From contig NZ_QTPP01000013.1 of the NCBI RefSeq assembly GCF_003853415.1, forward strand, positions 62,001-126,000: 64,000 nucleotides of DNA, written 5' to 3'. This document shows, in pieces, positions 1-7,777 of the stretch. Each line of letters opens with the position of its first letter. The first letter of the stretch is position 1. The stretch is from Burkholderia sp. Bp9142. Its GTDB lineage: Bacteria > Pseudomonadota > Gammaproteobacteria > Burkholderiales > Burkholderiaceae. The notes below the pieces were generated by a model. The model had not been told where the DNA came from and ran no database searches. It saw only the letters and a program-made list of their open reading frames with translations. Made by a program: the position numbers and the translations under genes.

Positions 1-252
1 TGGGCGCACGACTCCGCATGGAAGGATGCGCTCACGCATCCGATGCGGCTTTTCAACCTGTTCCCGTGGCCGCGCATCGGCTTCGTGATGAACCTCGTTC
101 CGTCCGTCAAGGAACCGCTGCACACGGGCCTCGGCACATTGCATACGTGGCTCGGTTATGCGCTGTATGCGTTGCTCGCGATGCACATCGGCGGCGCGCT
201 CAAGCATCAATGGCTCGATCGTCAGTCGGTCTTCAAACGGATGGCGCCGTGA
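1..252 (+). CDS. Cytochrome b561 family protein, C-terminal part (5' end outside window)
   Basis: The frame is open from base 1 and ends at TGA 250-252, giving the last 83 residues. It shows a hydrophobic helix around GYALYALLAMHIGGALKHQW. The pair of His residues in HIGGALKH, preceded by a W-L-G-Y helix, is typical of the last heme-ligand helix of cytochrome b561 proteins, which oxidise quinol or pass electrons in the inner membrane. The stop overlaps the next start (TGATG), so the glycosyltransferase downstream is translationally coupled. The family call is by pattern only; the N-terminal three helices are not visible. Confidence 0.75.
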   Translation, partial: WAHDSAWKDALTHPMRLFNLFPWPRIGFVMNLVPSVKEPLHTGLGTLHTWLGYALYALLAMHIGGALKHQWLDRQSVFKRMAP

Positions 253-1775
253 TGGACGCCGATATCGTCATTGACGCCGTGCGCCCGGCTGCACGATCGA
301 CCGGTTCGGCAGACGCGCGGAAGAAGTTGCTGGATGAAGCGTTGGCGCGCGTGTCTCCGCGTATCGTGCCGCGCCCGGCGACGTGGACCAGCAGGCTGAT
401 TCACGGCGGCGTCACGGTGCTGTGGCTGCTGCTGTTCGCGCGAGCGTTCTTTCTCCACGGCGTCGTCGCATGGTCGAGCGGCATCATCTATGTCTTCTAC
501 GACACGCTGCTGCTGTTTTTCGTTACGGCAAAAACGCTGCCGCTCGCACGGCGAATCGTATCGACGCGCGCGGCGCAGCATGAGCGACCGTTGCCGGAGA
601 TGGGTGTCATCGTCGCGGCGCATGACGAGGCGGCCGTGCTGCCGGTGACGCTCGCCGCGCTGCTCGAACAGGTCGACGGTCCGGCGCAGATCGTGATCGC
701 CGACGACGGCTCCACCGACGGCACCGCCGAGCTGCTCACCCGCCGATTCGGCCTGACGGCGCCTGCACTCGGCGAGTTGAGCGCGCCGAGCGCTCGTCAC
801 CCGAACCTCTACTGGCTGCGCGTGCCGCACGGCGGCAAGGCGCGCGCGCTGAACGCGGCGATAGCGGCGACGACGACCGAGACCGTGATGACCGTTGACG
901 CCGACACGCTGCTCGCGCCCGACGCCACCCGCGCAATGCGCGTGGCCTTCGCCGGAAGACCGACGCTCGTGGCGGCCACGGGCATTCTGGTGCCGGTATG
1001 CAGCAAGTCCGTGGGCGGCCGCATGTTCCAGTGGTTCCAGACGTATGAATACATGCGCAACTTCATCGCGCGCTTTGCGTGGATGCGAGCGGACAGCCTG
1101 CTGCTCGTGTCGGGCGCGTTCGCATCGTTCCGGCGGGACGCTCTCGTCGCGGTCGGCGGCTTCGATCCGCAATGCCTCGTTGAAGACTACGAGCTGATCC
1201 ACCGGCTGCGCCGCTATTCGGCAGACCGACGGCTCGACTGGGACGTGCGCGTGGTCGGCGACGCGCACGCGCGCACCGACGCGCCGGGCACGCTCGCCAG
1301 TTTTTTGCGGCAACGCCGCCGCTGGTTCGCGGGTTTCCTCGAGACCCAATCCTGGAATAGCGACATGACGGGCAACCGGCGGTACGGAACGCTCGGCACG
1401 CTGATGTTGCCCGTGAAGGCGTTCGATACGATGCAGCCAGTCTACGGACTGACCGCCTTCGGCCTGCTGGTCGCGTTTCTGCTCGGCCGCCACGACGCGA
1501 TCGTCGTGTCGATCTTCAGCGTCATTTTTCTGAAGACGGTAGTCGATCTGGCGTTCTACGTGTGGAGCATCCACCTTTACCGGCGCTGGACCGGCCTGCG
1601 CGCCGGATCGAGCCTTTGGATGGCCGTGGCGGCGGCCATCGCGGAGCCGTTCACGTTCCAGTTGCTACGCCACGTCGGCGCGGTGCTCGGCTGGCTGCAC
1701 TTCCTGCGCGGCGGCAAGTCGTGGGGCAAGAAGCACCGCTCCGGCCTCATCGCGTCGGCCGGCGAACGGTACTAA
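252..1775 (+). CDS. Membrane glycosyltransferase family 2 (processive, chitin/hyaluronan-synthase type)
   Basis: 507 residues. A membrane helix lies near residues 50-100 (VTVLWLLLFARAFF, then YVFYDTLLLFFVT). The GT-A domain follows with DDGSTDGT (nucleotide-sugar binding), a DAD metal motif (VDADT), the acceptor motif VEDYE and the processivity motif QRRRW. Three or more membrane helices follow after about residue 380. Such enzymes polymerise sugars from UDP-sugars across the inner membrane; the polymer cannot be deduced. ATG 252 is preferred because it overlaps the upstream stop. A longer open frame starts at base 18, but that part is a shadow of the b561 gene. GTG 249 is an alternative start. 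Confidence 0.85.
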   Translation: MDADIVIDAVRPAARSTGSADARKKLLDEALARVSPRIVPRPATWTSRLIHGGVTVLWLLLFARAFFLHGVVAWSSGIIYVFYDTLLLFFVTAKTLPLARRIVSTRAAQHERPLPEMGVIVAAHDEAAVLPVTLAALLEQVDGPAQIVIADDGSTDGTAELLTRRFGLTAPALGELSAPSARHPNLYWLRVPHGGKARALNAAIAATTTETVMTVDADTLLAPDATRAMRVAFAGRPTLVAATGILVPVCSKSVGGRMFQWFQTYEYMRNFIARFAWMRADSLLLVSGAFASFRRDALVAVGGFDPQCLVEDYELIHRLRRYSADRRLDWDVRVVGDAHARTDAPGTLASFLRQRRRWFAGFLETQSWNSDMTGNRRYGTLGTLMLPVKAFDTMQPVYGLTAFGLLVAFLLGRHDAIVVSIFSVIFLKTVVDLAFYVWSIHLYRRWTGLRAGSSLWMAVAAAIAEPFTFQLLRHVGAVLGWLHFLRGGKSWGKKHRSGLIASAGERY

Positions 1776-2057
1776 GGAGCGCGTCAGGTCAGTCTATCTT
1801 GGGTATTCGTATTTCCCGGTTGATGCGCGCGTTTTCTGTTGCGCTGCACATTTGAGCGCCCTGCGCGTGTGTCGTCCGACGGGCTCATGTCGACCCAAAC
1901 CGGTCCCCCGCAACATGGGTGACCGAATGGCAGCTATCGAGTGGCGAGCGGTCATCCGTTGCCCCGGTGCCTGTCGTTCACACGGTACGCACCCCGTTGT
2001 GAGCAATCCATTGCTGCGGAGGCGGTCTTTCTCATCAGTACGGCATGAGCCCCGTAC

Positions 2058-2095
2058 AGTACGAAGCAGCAACAAAAGTACGAAGCAGCAACAAA
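2058..2095 (+). repeat. Two perfect tandem copies of a 19-bp unit
   Basis: The unit AGTACGAAGCAGCAACAAA occurs at 2058-2076 and again at 2077-2095 without change. It sits in the 374-bp gap between the glycosyltransferase and the converging unknown gene, where I see no gene. It may simply be slippage duplication. Confidence 0.85.
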
Positions 2096-2149
2096 ACCAC
2101 ATTGAAACGGTGTCTCCACGAAATCCTGGGAACTCCAATCCTTCCCTGT

Positions 2150-3388
2150 TTACGCGCTCCCAGTGGAACTCTTGGCTGCATTGACCATGTCTGCGATCTC
2201 CCCTTCAAGGGAACGAATCACTCGACTCAAGCCGTCCCTAGAAACGCTTCCAGATTTTATCTGGCGTTCGGGATCATCAATTCTGATACGGGCAGCGTCC
2301 GATATCGAATTATGCAAACATCGCTGAAAGTCCAACTCATCATCAAATATCGCCTCGACTGCCTCACCGATATCGTCTATGAGAATGGCCCGCAAAGGGC
2401 ACGCTTTGATTGTGGCGAGCAAATCTTCGTCCAGAGTCGTGACAGCCGGGATGTAGAACGTCGTCCCCTTGAGTTCTGTCATCAACGTCTCACACCAACG
2501 AAAGAGAAACAAGTCCCACGCCAAGGCTGAGATACGCCTCAGAGAATCTTTGGTAGGAGAGCGTAGCGCGCGCTCGGCAAAAATGGCCAATCGTCCTTCC
2601 GGTTCGTAAATGCCCGTGATCGCCTTCCATCCAAAGTAGAGTTCTTTGAGCGGAAGTATGTTGAACGACTCCAAGCAAAAATCGACGAGATTCGACATTG
2701 CTGCGTTCACTGCGCTGCCGTTCCAGCATTCGCGAATCGAAAACAGCATGATGGCGTAAAAAAGGTCACGCCTTATGATCTGCCGCCAACATTCTTCGCT
2801 GGCCAGCCACGACCGCCATTGCGCTTCGGCCACGGGCATGTATTCCAATAACCCGTCTCTACTGGTCGGCGCTAATCCATGCTCGCAAAAATGATGGGCC
2901 GCAGCAACTTTTAAGAACGGCCATGGGTTGTTGGTTTTGTTCGCCTCTCGCAAATTCTCAAGGGAGGCAAATGTCCAATCAATGTTGCCATCGAGATTTT
3001 CGACCACGAACTGCAAAGCGGCTTCCACTCGCTCTCGGGTGCTGATTACGTCGCCGGTAAAGAATTTTGGCAGATCCGACAGTAAGTTCGTGTCCAACAT
3101 TGCCCTGACCCCGAACTGGATCTCTGCGCGTCCCAAACGCATTTGCGCCTCAACTTCGTCAGAGAAAACGAGTACCCCCTTACCACAAAAAAGAGAGCTC
3201 ACGCATCCAGTTGCTTCGAGGGCAGATTGTATTGGAGTTCCTGAGATATCCGACGCGTACACTAGGCGTAGCCCTGAGAATGCATCTCTATCGGCAGCAA
3301 TAATATCTGCGAGAGACTTGTGCTCACCTTGAGTCAAGATCGCGGTTTTTGCCCGCTGGAACTTCATTCGCCGTAGCGTCTTCTGCAT
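2150..3388 (-). CDS. Unknown 412-residue protein, possible PIN-like segment
   Basis: I do not recognise a family. The protein is soluble, with no signal peptide. An N-terminal beta/alpha part (RLVYASDISGTPIQSALEAT, GVLVFSDEVE) is followed at residues 97-104 by MLDTNLLS, which resembles the first acidic strand of PIN-type nucleases. Later acidic clusters are ALAWD, TLDEDLL and LIDDIGE. The PIN reading is weak inference. GC and codon use are lower and less biased than in the neighbours, suggesting acquired DNA. A GAGAG Shine-Dalgarno-like stretch precedes ATG 3388. A 57-codon frame ends 15 bp upstream on the same strand, so the two may form a cassette. Confidence 0.6.
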   Translation of the reverse strand: MQKTLRRMKFQRAKTAILTQGEHKSLADIIAADRDAFSGLRLVYASDISGTPIQSALEATGCVSSLFCGKGVLVFSDEVEAQMRLGRAEIQFGVRAMLDTNLLSDLPKFFTGDVISTRERVEAALQFVVENLDGNIDWTFASLENLREANKTNNPWPFLKVAAAHHFCEHGLAPTSRDGLLEYMPVAEAQWRSWLASEECWRQIIRRDLFYAIMLFSIRECWNGSAVNAAMSNLVDFCLESFNILPLKELYFGWKAITGIYEPEGRLAIFAERALRSPTKDSLRRISALAWDLFLFRWCETLMTELKGTTFYIPAVTTLDEDLLATIKACPLRAILIDDIGEAVEAIFDDELDFQRCLHNSISDAARIRIDDPERQIKSGSVSRDGLSRVIRSLEGEIADMVNAAKSSTGSA

Positions 3389-3403
3389 CGCTGCACTCTC
3401 AGA

Positions 3404-3577
3404 TTATGTTTTGTTTCGCCAACACTGTTTGGGCTCCGATGGCTCGCCAGATATCCGGACGCGACACCATTGTAGCTGACGATAGATGCTCCGTACGTTT
3501 GGCCATGTCTCGGTCAGCATAGGCTCGATAGTCAGCAATGCGTTTTCGATGCTAAGGAGCAGTTCGGCATTCATCAT
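3404..3577 (-). CDS. Small unknown protein, 57 residues, upstream partner of the 412-residue gene
   Basis: Reading from ATG ATG at 3577-3572 to TAA 3406-3404 gives MMNAELLLSIENALLTIEPM... ending in CWRNKT. It is rich in Leu, Glu and Trp, mostly helical by eye, with no membrane segment. It lies 15 bp upstream of the unknown 412-residue gene with the same orientation and similar composition, so they could be co-transcribed. No good ribosome binding site is visible, so it may be non-coding. No family recognised. Confidence 0.35.
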   Translation of the reverse strand: MMNAELLLSIENALLTIEPMLTETWPNVRSIYRQLQWCRVRISGEPSEPKQCWRNKT

Positions 3578-3857
3578 AATTGGGGAAAAGCTTAGTGCTT
3601 GGTATCACACTGTTTCTACGGCAAGTGCGTGCGGAACTTGAGGGATCGATTGGACGGCCGCTTCGGGCGCGTCATCGACGCTCGAATGTCCGGTCGGAAC
3701 GTCGGACCACCGTCCCATGTTGACCGCCTCCTGACGCTGGGACATGTAACGGTCGCGAGTTCCCGTTCTCCATGCGCAGCCTCCCAATCATGAAGCGTGG
3801 CCTCACCGGGGAGCCTCTTTCCGTTTGGCCGGTGGGTTCAGAAAGTCAGCGGATAAG
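3578..3857. other. Intergenic stretch with no recognisable feature
   Basis: About 280 bp between two minus-strand genes. Short open frames on both strands (for example 3599-3793) have no start signal or family resemblance. I see nothing further. Confidence 0.5.
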
Positions 3858-4157
3858 CTATCGGAAAACCTGAGCCCATACCGCCCGAAGGCGTCGCGCG
3901 CGGTCTTCGAAGAGATATGAGGCCCCGAGCGTCAAGAGACCTGAAATTGCACCCGTCGCGACGTGTTCGACATAGGGGATACGGTAGTGACTCGTGTGTG
4001 AGTAGGCGTCGCCCAACGTTGTCAGGACGCCAACGACCAGCGCATTGCCGTATCGATGCGCGTAGAGTTTCGCCGCAGGCGTGAAAGTCAAAAGTACAGC
4101 CAGGAGTCCAGTAAGCAGCCCTGTCTGAAATGCAATAGTCCAGTGGGCGAGGCTCAT
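3858..4157 (-). CDS. Small inner-membrane protein, unknown
   Basis: 99 residues starting MSLAHWTIAFQTG. It has about three hydrophobic helices: TGLLTGLLAVLLTFT, NALVVGVLTTLGDAY and ATGAISGLLTLGASYLF. The tail is basic (RARRLRAVWAQ). ATG 4157 is chosen because GGGGA and GGAAA lie about 10 bases upstream in the reading direction. A start at 4259 would add a non-hydrophobic 34-residue N-terminus without a clear ribosome binding site. No function can be assigned. Confidence 0.5.
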   Translation of the reverse strand: MSLAHWTIAFQTGLLTGLLAVLLTFTPAAKLYAHRYGNALVVGVLTTLGDAYSHTSHYRIPYVEHVATGAISGLLTLGASYLFEDRARRLRAVWAQVFR

Positions 4158-5102
4158 GATATTTCCCCAGCTCCCCGGCATGCAGGTCATGCACGCACTG
4201 GTCGGCTGCCAGAAACGCTGGGCAAACAGTCTAACGCGGTGCTTCCACTCGGTTGCCATGATGCATCCCATCAATGCCGTCATCACGGCCGGCGCCACCA
4301 CACGTATCGTTGAAGCAGTTTCCAAACCCTTTAACGAGCTTGCCGCCCTCACGGATGGGTGTCCTGTGCGCCGTAGCGGCCGATCAATAACTCGGACATG
4401 GGGGAATACTACTCCACGATTCGACGGCCGCTGTTTCGACCGAGACCGGAACTCAACTCTTGCGTCTATCGGTGCAGTCCCATCCGTGACGGGCGTCGAA
4501 CGATGCGCTTCCGCGCGAAGTCGACGTCCGGCATCGACCCTTATCCCAGCCGAAGCGGACGCCGAAACGTCTGATTGCCGGCAAACGTGAATGATGGCGC
4601 AGCCGACAGCACGCATCCGCTGGCAGTAACCGCGCACGCCCATCAGCCGGCCGTGGAAAGCGACCTCGACGTGCGCTAACCCGACCGCAAATGTCTCGGC
4701 AATAACTTGCAGAGATCCCCCTTTCTTCATGCCGGCAAATTGAAGCGCGCGACAACCTGTGTGCAATCGTGGTGCAGCACACCATTGAATTGCACCATCT
4801 CCATTCTTGCTGCACCGCACGCAACACGCGTGGCTCGGCTTCATTTCACTTCGGCGCCAATCGATTTTCAACCGCCGCTCCCCAGAGCCGGCAATGAAAT
4901 GGCGTACGCTTGCCCGATGCGCTAACGGCGGCATGGCTTTGCGCAATACAGACATGCCGAGTCGCGAGCGTCGGCCGATCTGCGGGCACGGGGCAGCACG
5001 AAGTGGCACAGGTATTGCGTTGGATCCGGTAGAGGCCAATGGCGGCCTTTGCGTTTCACCAGTTTTCCCTACGCTCTTACGAGCGGATGCGGGGCAATGG
5101 CG
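4158..5102. other. Gene-poor stretch of about 945 bp
   Basis: Open frames here, including ones running into the PilJ-domain gene, show no codon bias, start signals or domains that I recognise. The only clear structure is the terminator at its right edge (5103-5167). A short untranslated RNA ending in that terminator is possible; no promoter was identified with confidence. Confidence 0.4.
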
Positions 5103-5167
5103 TCCCGGAGCGACTCTTGCGCTGATCGGCCGATCGGTTCGTGCGTGCGTCGCTCCGGGATTTTTTT
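5103..5167 (+). terminator. Strong rho-independent terminator (possible end of a small RNA or leader)
   Basis: TCCCGGAGCGAC at 5103-5114 pairs perfectly with GTCGCTCCGGGA at 5149-5160. Seven T residues follow (5161-5167). The 34-base loop contains a second palindrome, GATCGGCCGATC. It points rightward, but no rightward protein gene lies within 3 kb upstream. The next gene starts 86 bp downstream. It therefore ends either an untranslated RNA or a leader that attenuates the PilJ-domain gene. Confidence 0.8.
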
Positions 5168-5253
5168 GTCTCGTTGACGGGGGAGCCGGGATGCGCGCTG
5201 GGCTCCCATGCGGTTCGACACATCGGCGATCTCCGCCCTACACCTTCCAACAC

Positions 5254-5979
5254 ATGAAACGACAGACGCATTCGACTCACGCCCCGGTCTCGGCGCAAGC
5301 GATCGGCGAGCTCATCAATTTGGCCGGCCGGCAGCGGATGCTGTCGCAACGTATCGTGCTGCACGTGCTGCTCGCTTCGCGCGGAGACGATGCCGCACTG
5401 GACGTCGCGAAGCAAAGTGCGGCGATGTTCGCGAATGCACACGCCGATCTGGTCGATGGCAACGAGCAGTTACCTGGCGTGTTCTCCGGCGCGCTGAGGC
5501 AACTCTATTTCGGCACCCCGCGCGCAGACGAGCATGTCCGGCACTTCGTCGCGCACACGGCCAAAGTGCTCGCGAGTCTCGAATCGGGCAGCGCTGCCGC
5601 AGACGAACAGGTCGACGCGCTCGTTAGGCAGGCCACTCCGCTGCTCGAACTGCTGCAGCAGATTACGCTCGCGTACCAGAACGAAATGCGCGGCATCGAG
5701 GCCGAGGCGCTCAAACGTCAGGCGAGCATCGCCGAACAATTGGGCAGCATCTCGATGCAAGCCAACATCGTCGCGCTGAATGCGCGCATCGCCGCCGCGC
5801 GCGCGGGCTCGTATGGCCGCGAGTTCGCGGTCATCACGACAGTCCTTGCCGACATCATCAAGGAGATGGATCAGCTGATGTTCAGCGTCATCGGCACGCG
5901 CGGCCCGGCCGAAGCGTCACCCGGGCGTGGCGCCATGGCACACGGCCGGCACGCAGGTGTCGGCGCTGCACTTCGATAG
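5254..5979 (+). CDS. Soluble PilJ-domain / methyl-accepting-like protein
   Basis: 241 residues. Residues about 13-35 (IGELINLAGRQRMLSQRIVLH) carry the NLAGRQRMLSQR signature of the PilJ N-terminal sensor domain. Around residues 165-205 a segment, IVALNARIAAARAGSYGREFAVI, matches the tip of the chemoreceptor signalling hairpin (LNAAIEAARAGE-GRGFAVV). Unlike normal receptors there is no membrane helix and the coiled coil is very short, so it would be a cytoplasmic sensor or a truncated receptor. The last 25 residues (GPAEASPGRGAMAHGRHAG) look like frame read-through after decay. It lies just downstream of the 5103-5167 terminator. ATG 5254 has only a weak ribosome site. Confidence 0.65.
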   Translation: MKRQTHSTHAPVSAQAIGELINLAGRQRMLSQRIVLHVLLASRGDDAALDVAKQSAAMFANAHADLVDGNEQLPGVFSGALRQLYFGTPRADEHVRHFVAHTAKVLASLESGSAAADEQVDALVRQATPLLELLQQITLAYQNEMRGIEAEALKRQASIAEQLGSISMQANIVALNARIAAARAGSYGREFAVITTVLADIIKEMDQLMFSVIGTRGPAEASPGRGAMAHGRHAGVGAALR

Positions 5980-6318
5980 CCTCAACAAGTTGAGAGAACC
6001 CTGCTATCACAATGCCTTTATTTTTCATCGAAACTCGGCCGCGAACAAATACGCCGGGCGACTCGATCGCCTCCTGCCCGCGACACCGTGCTTGCCGCAC
6101 ACGGCGCGACGAAACCCAAAGACACGGGAAGACGGCAGACGAACGCTGCGAAACGCGCGAATGAAGCGCCGCTCCGGCGCGCCCCCCGCGCGTATGCCGC
6201 AATTCGCCGCCGATATCCTGCCGCAGTCTCAGCAGGTTGAAGATCGGGCAGACCGCTTCGACCGCCTGAAGCAACGCACTCGAGAATCAACCGTGGAACG
6301 TGCGACTGAAACGGCCAT
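5980..6318. other. Intergenic, no feature seen
   Basis: 339 bp between converging genes. Only shadow frames are present, and I recognise no terminator or promoter. Confidence 0.4.
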
Positions 6319-6741
6319 TCAGGCCCTTTGCAAAAGGTCGGTCGCCTGCTCGGCGTCGGCCAGCGAGTCGAGCGCGAGATACGCAATGAACTGCGAGCCG
6401 AGCACGGCAGCGGATACGCCGCGCAGGTTAATCCCGCCGTCCGACAGTTTCCGGGTCAGCTCCGCGATGATCCCCAACTGGTCCAGCCCCATCACACGGA
6501 CGGAGTGCAGGCTCGAGGTAGGATTGAATCCCACCTGGGTGGCCGCGCGGATCTCTTGATCTCCCTGCAGCGGCGCGACAAATACGACCCCTTTGCCTGG
6601 TGCCTCCGGCGTGCGCCGGGCGACAACGAATTGCAAATCGGCGCCAGCATCGCGCAACGCGCTCAACACGTGGGCAAGACCGCCCGGCTTGTCCTCGATG
6701 GTGGCCGCCCAGACGTCAACACGTTCGACAAGCAGTTCCAT
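6319..6741 (-). CDS. Tandem ACT-domain protein
   Basis: 140 residues. The first ACT-type module (about residues 5-65) contains WAATIEDKPGGLAHVLSALRDAGADL. The second (about 78-138) contains SVRVMGLDQLGIIAELTRKLSDGGINLRG. Both show the beta-alpha-beta pattern with the conserved Gly in the ligand loop. There is no catalytic domain, so it is probably a small-molecule (amino-acid) sensing regulatory protein. It stands alone, without an obvious operon partner. Confidence 0.75.
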   Translation of the reverse strand: MELLVERVDVWAATIEDKPGGLAHVLSALRDAGADLQFVVARRTPEAPGKGVVFVAPLQGDQEIRAATQVGFNPTSSLHSVRVMGLDQLGIIAELTRKLSDGGINLRGVSAAVLGSQFIAYLALDSLADAEQATDLLQRA

Positions 6742-6862
6742 GGCCCCTCCGAAAAATCGGACTTCGATGAAGACAATCTACGTCGCGCATGACCGGCGAG
6801 CAAGTCCGCTGACGCGAGGGATGCCCGGATGCGGCGGTAGCGATCGGAGATGCAAGCCCCGC

Positions 6863-7414
6863 CTAAGCATCCGCCGAATCCGCCGACGGGGGGCGCAAGC
6901 CGAGCATGGCCGTCCGCCGATGCTGCCATTGCACCAGCTCGTCGCGAAACGCATCGGGTGATTGCTCGGACGTTACGCGCAATGTTCCGGATTGAAAGGT
7001 TCTCGCAGCACGCCAGAACGGCCGGCCATCCGGTACATCGTCGATGGCGGTAATAGGCAACTGGTACGTTCGATGCAGATATGACAGGAATGCGAGACCA
7101 TAGCCGCGGCGCCTCATCGGCGGGCGAATTTCCAGTCGATGGACGTATACCCGATCGGTTCGAGGCGCCAGGCTGTATATCGCCGCGCCAACGGTCCGGC
7201 CGGACGCCTCCAGGATCGCAACTTCCCAGCCCGAATGCCGGGCACCGTCGATACCCAGATCGATCGGCCTGGATTGAAAACGAATCACGGGAAGCCGGCG
7301 AAATTTGCGTCGAGCAAAAACGGACCGCAGGTAGGAAAGCACGTTCAGCCTTTTGTCATGTCCGCAGCGATCCGTTTCTTCACCCTCGTGAGCGACGGCA
7401 ATCCGCGGCCGCAC
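6863..7414 (-). CDS. GNAT-like acetyltransferase
   Basis: 183 residues from a GTG start; a shorter form starting at a later codon is possible. The centre shows VYVHRLEIRPPMRRRGYGLAFLSYLHRTY, which is the GNAT acetyl-CoA pyrophosphate loop (R-x-x-G-x-G) after the LxV/LEI strand. The substrate is unknown. The gene is on the same strand as, and downstream of, the 73-residue and spermidine-synthase-like genes, so it may be the last gene of that unit, although 112 bp separate them. Confidence 0.6.
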   Translation of the reverse strand: MRPRIAVAHEGEETDRCGHDKRLNVLSYLRSVFARRKFRRLPVIRFQSRPIDLGIDGARHSGWEVAILEASGRTVGAAIYSLAPRTDRVYVHRLEIRPPMRRRGYGLAFLSYLHRTYQLPITAIDDVPDGRPFWRAARTFQSGTLRVTSEQSPDAFRDELVQWQHRRTAMLGLRPPSADSADA

Positions 7415-7526
7415 ATTTGCGCGTTGACGCTTCCGATATCAAACGCAACCACCCACGACATGAACGACCCCGCATGGATGTCCGGATCAACGCGACCGTG
7501 CGATTCTCGAGCGACATCGACGAAAA

Positions 7527-7748
7527 CTATTTTCGATTCTTCAGAAACGTCTGTCCGGCTGCCGTAATCGAAACGCTTCCGCGACCGTTCGTCGGATAGC
7601 GCACGAATCCTGCGCCGATGAGTTCCCGGGTAACGGACCAGCCAAGCGCAGGCGTATCGCGACCATAACGAATATCGGCAATGCGCTCCAGCGCCCAGAT
7701 CGCGGATGCCGAGATAGTCGGAACGGTCGAAGTATCGTTATCGCTCAT
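7527..7748 (-). CDS. 73-residue conserved small protein, left copy
   Basis: It starts MSDNDTST, then ISASAIWALERIADIRYGRD, and ends with FLKNRK. A near-identical paralogue lies at 22689-22910; both are 73 residues and share SASAIWALER, ADxRYGRD, PALGWS and the GAGFV core. The helix-rich first half and the ITAAGQTFL segment could form a small winged-helix-like fold, but I recognise no named family. A GGAG ribosome site precedes ATG 7748. It lies downstream of the spermidine-synthase-like gene, mirroring the other arm of the island where it follows the HPr-like gene. Confidence 0.7.
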   Translation of the reverse strand: MSDNDTSTVPTISASAIWALERIADIRYGRDTPALGWSVTRELIGAGFVRYPTNGRGSVSITAAGQTFLKNRK

Positions 7749-7763
7749 GGCGTCTCCAGGAAT

Positions 7764-7777
7764 TTGATCATGATCAA
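7764..7777. promoter_or_regulatory. Perfect FNR/Anr-type palindrome
   Basis: TTGATCATGATCAA matches the consensus TTGAT-N4-ATCAA exactly on both strands. It overlaps the 3' end of the spermidine-synthase-like gene and is centred about 22 bp before the start of the 73-residue gene. That spacing is too short for classical activation at -41.5 of that start, so function is uncertain. Confidence 0.5.

Noticed and set aside
222-1574. Long minus-strand open frame of 450 codons opposite the glycosyltransferase gene
   Set aside because: Composition (Arg, His and Gln rich) is that of an antisense shadow of high-GC coding sequence; the plus strand carries clear glycosyltransferase motifs.
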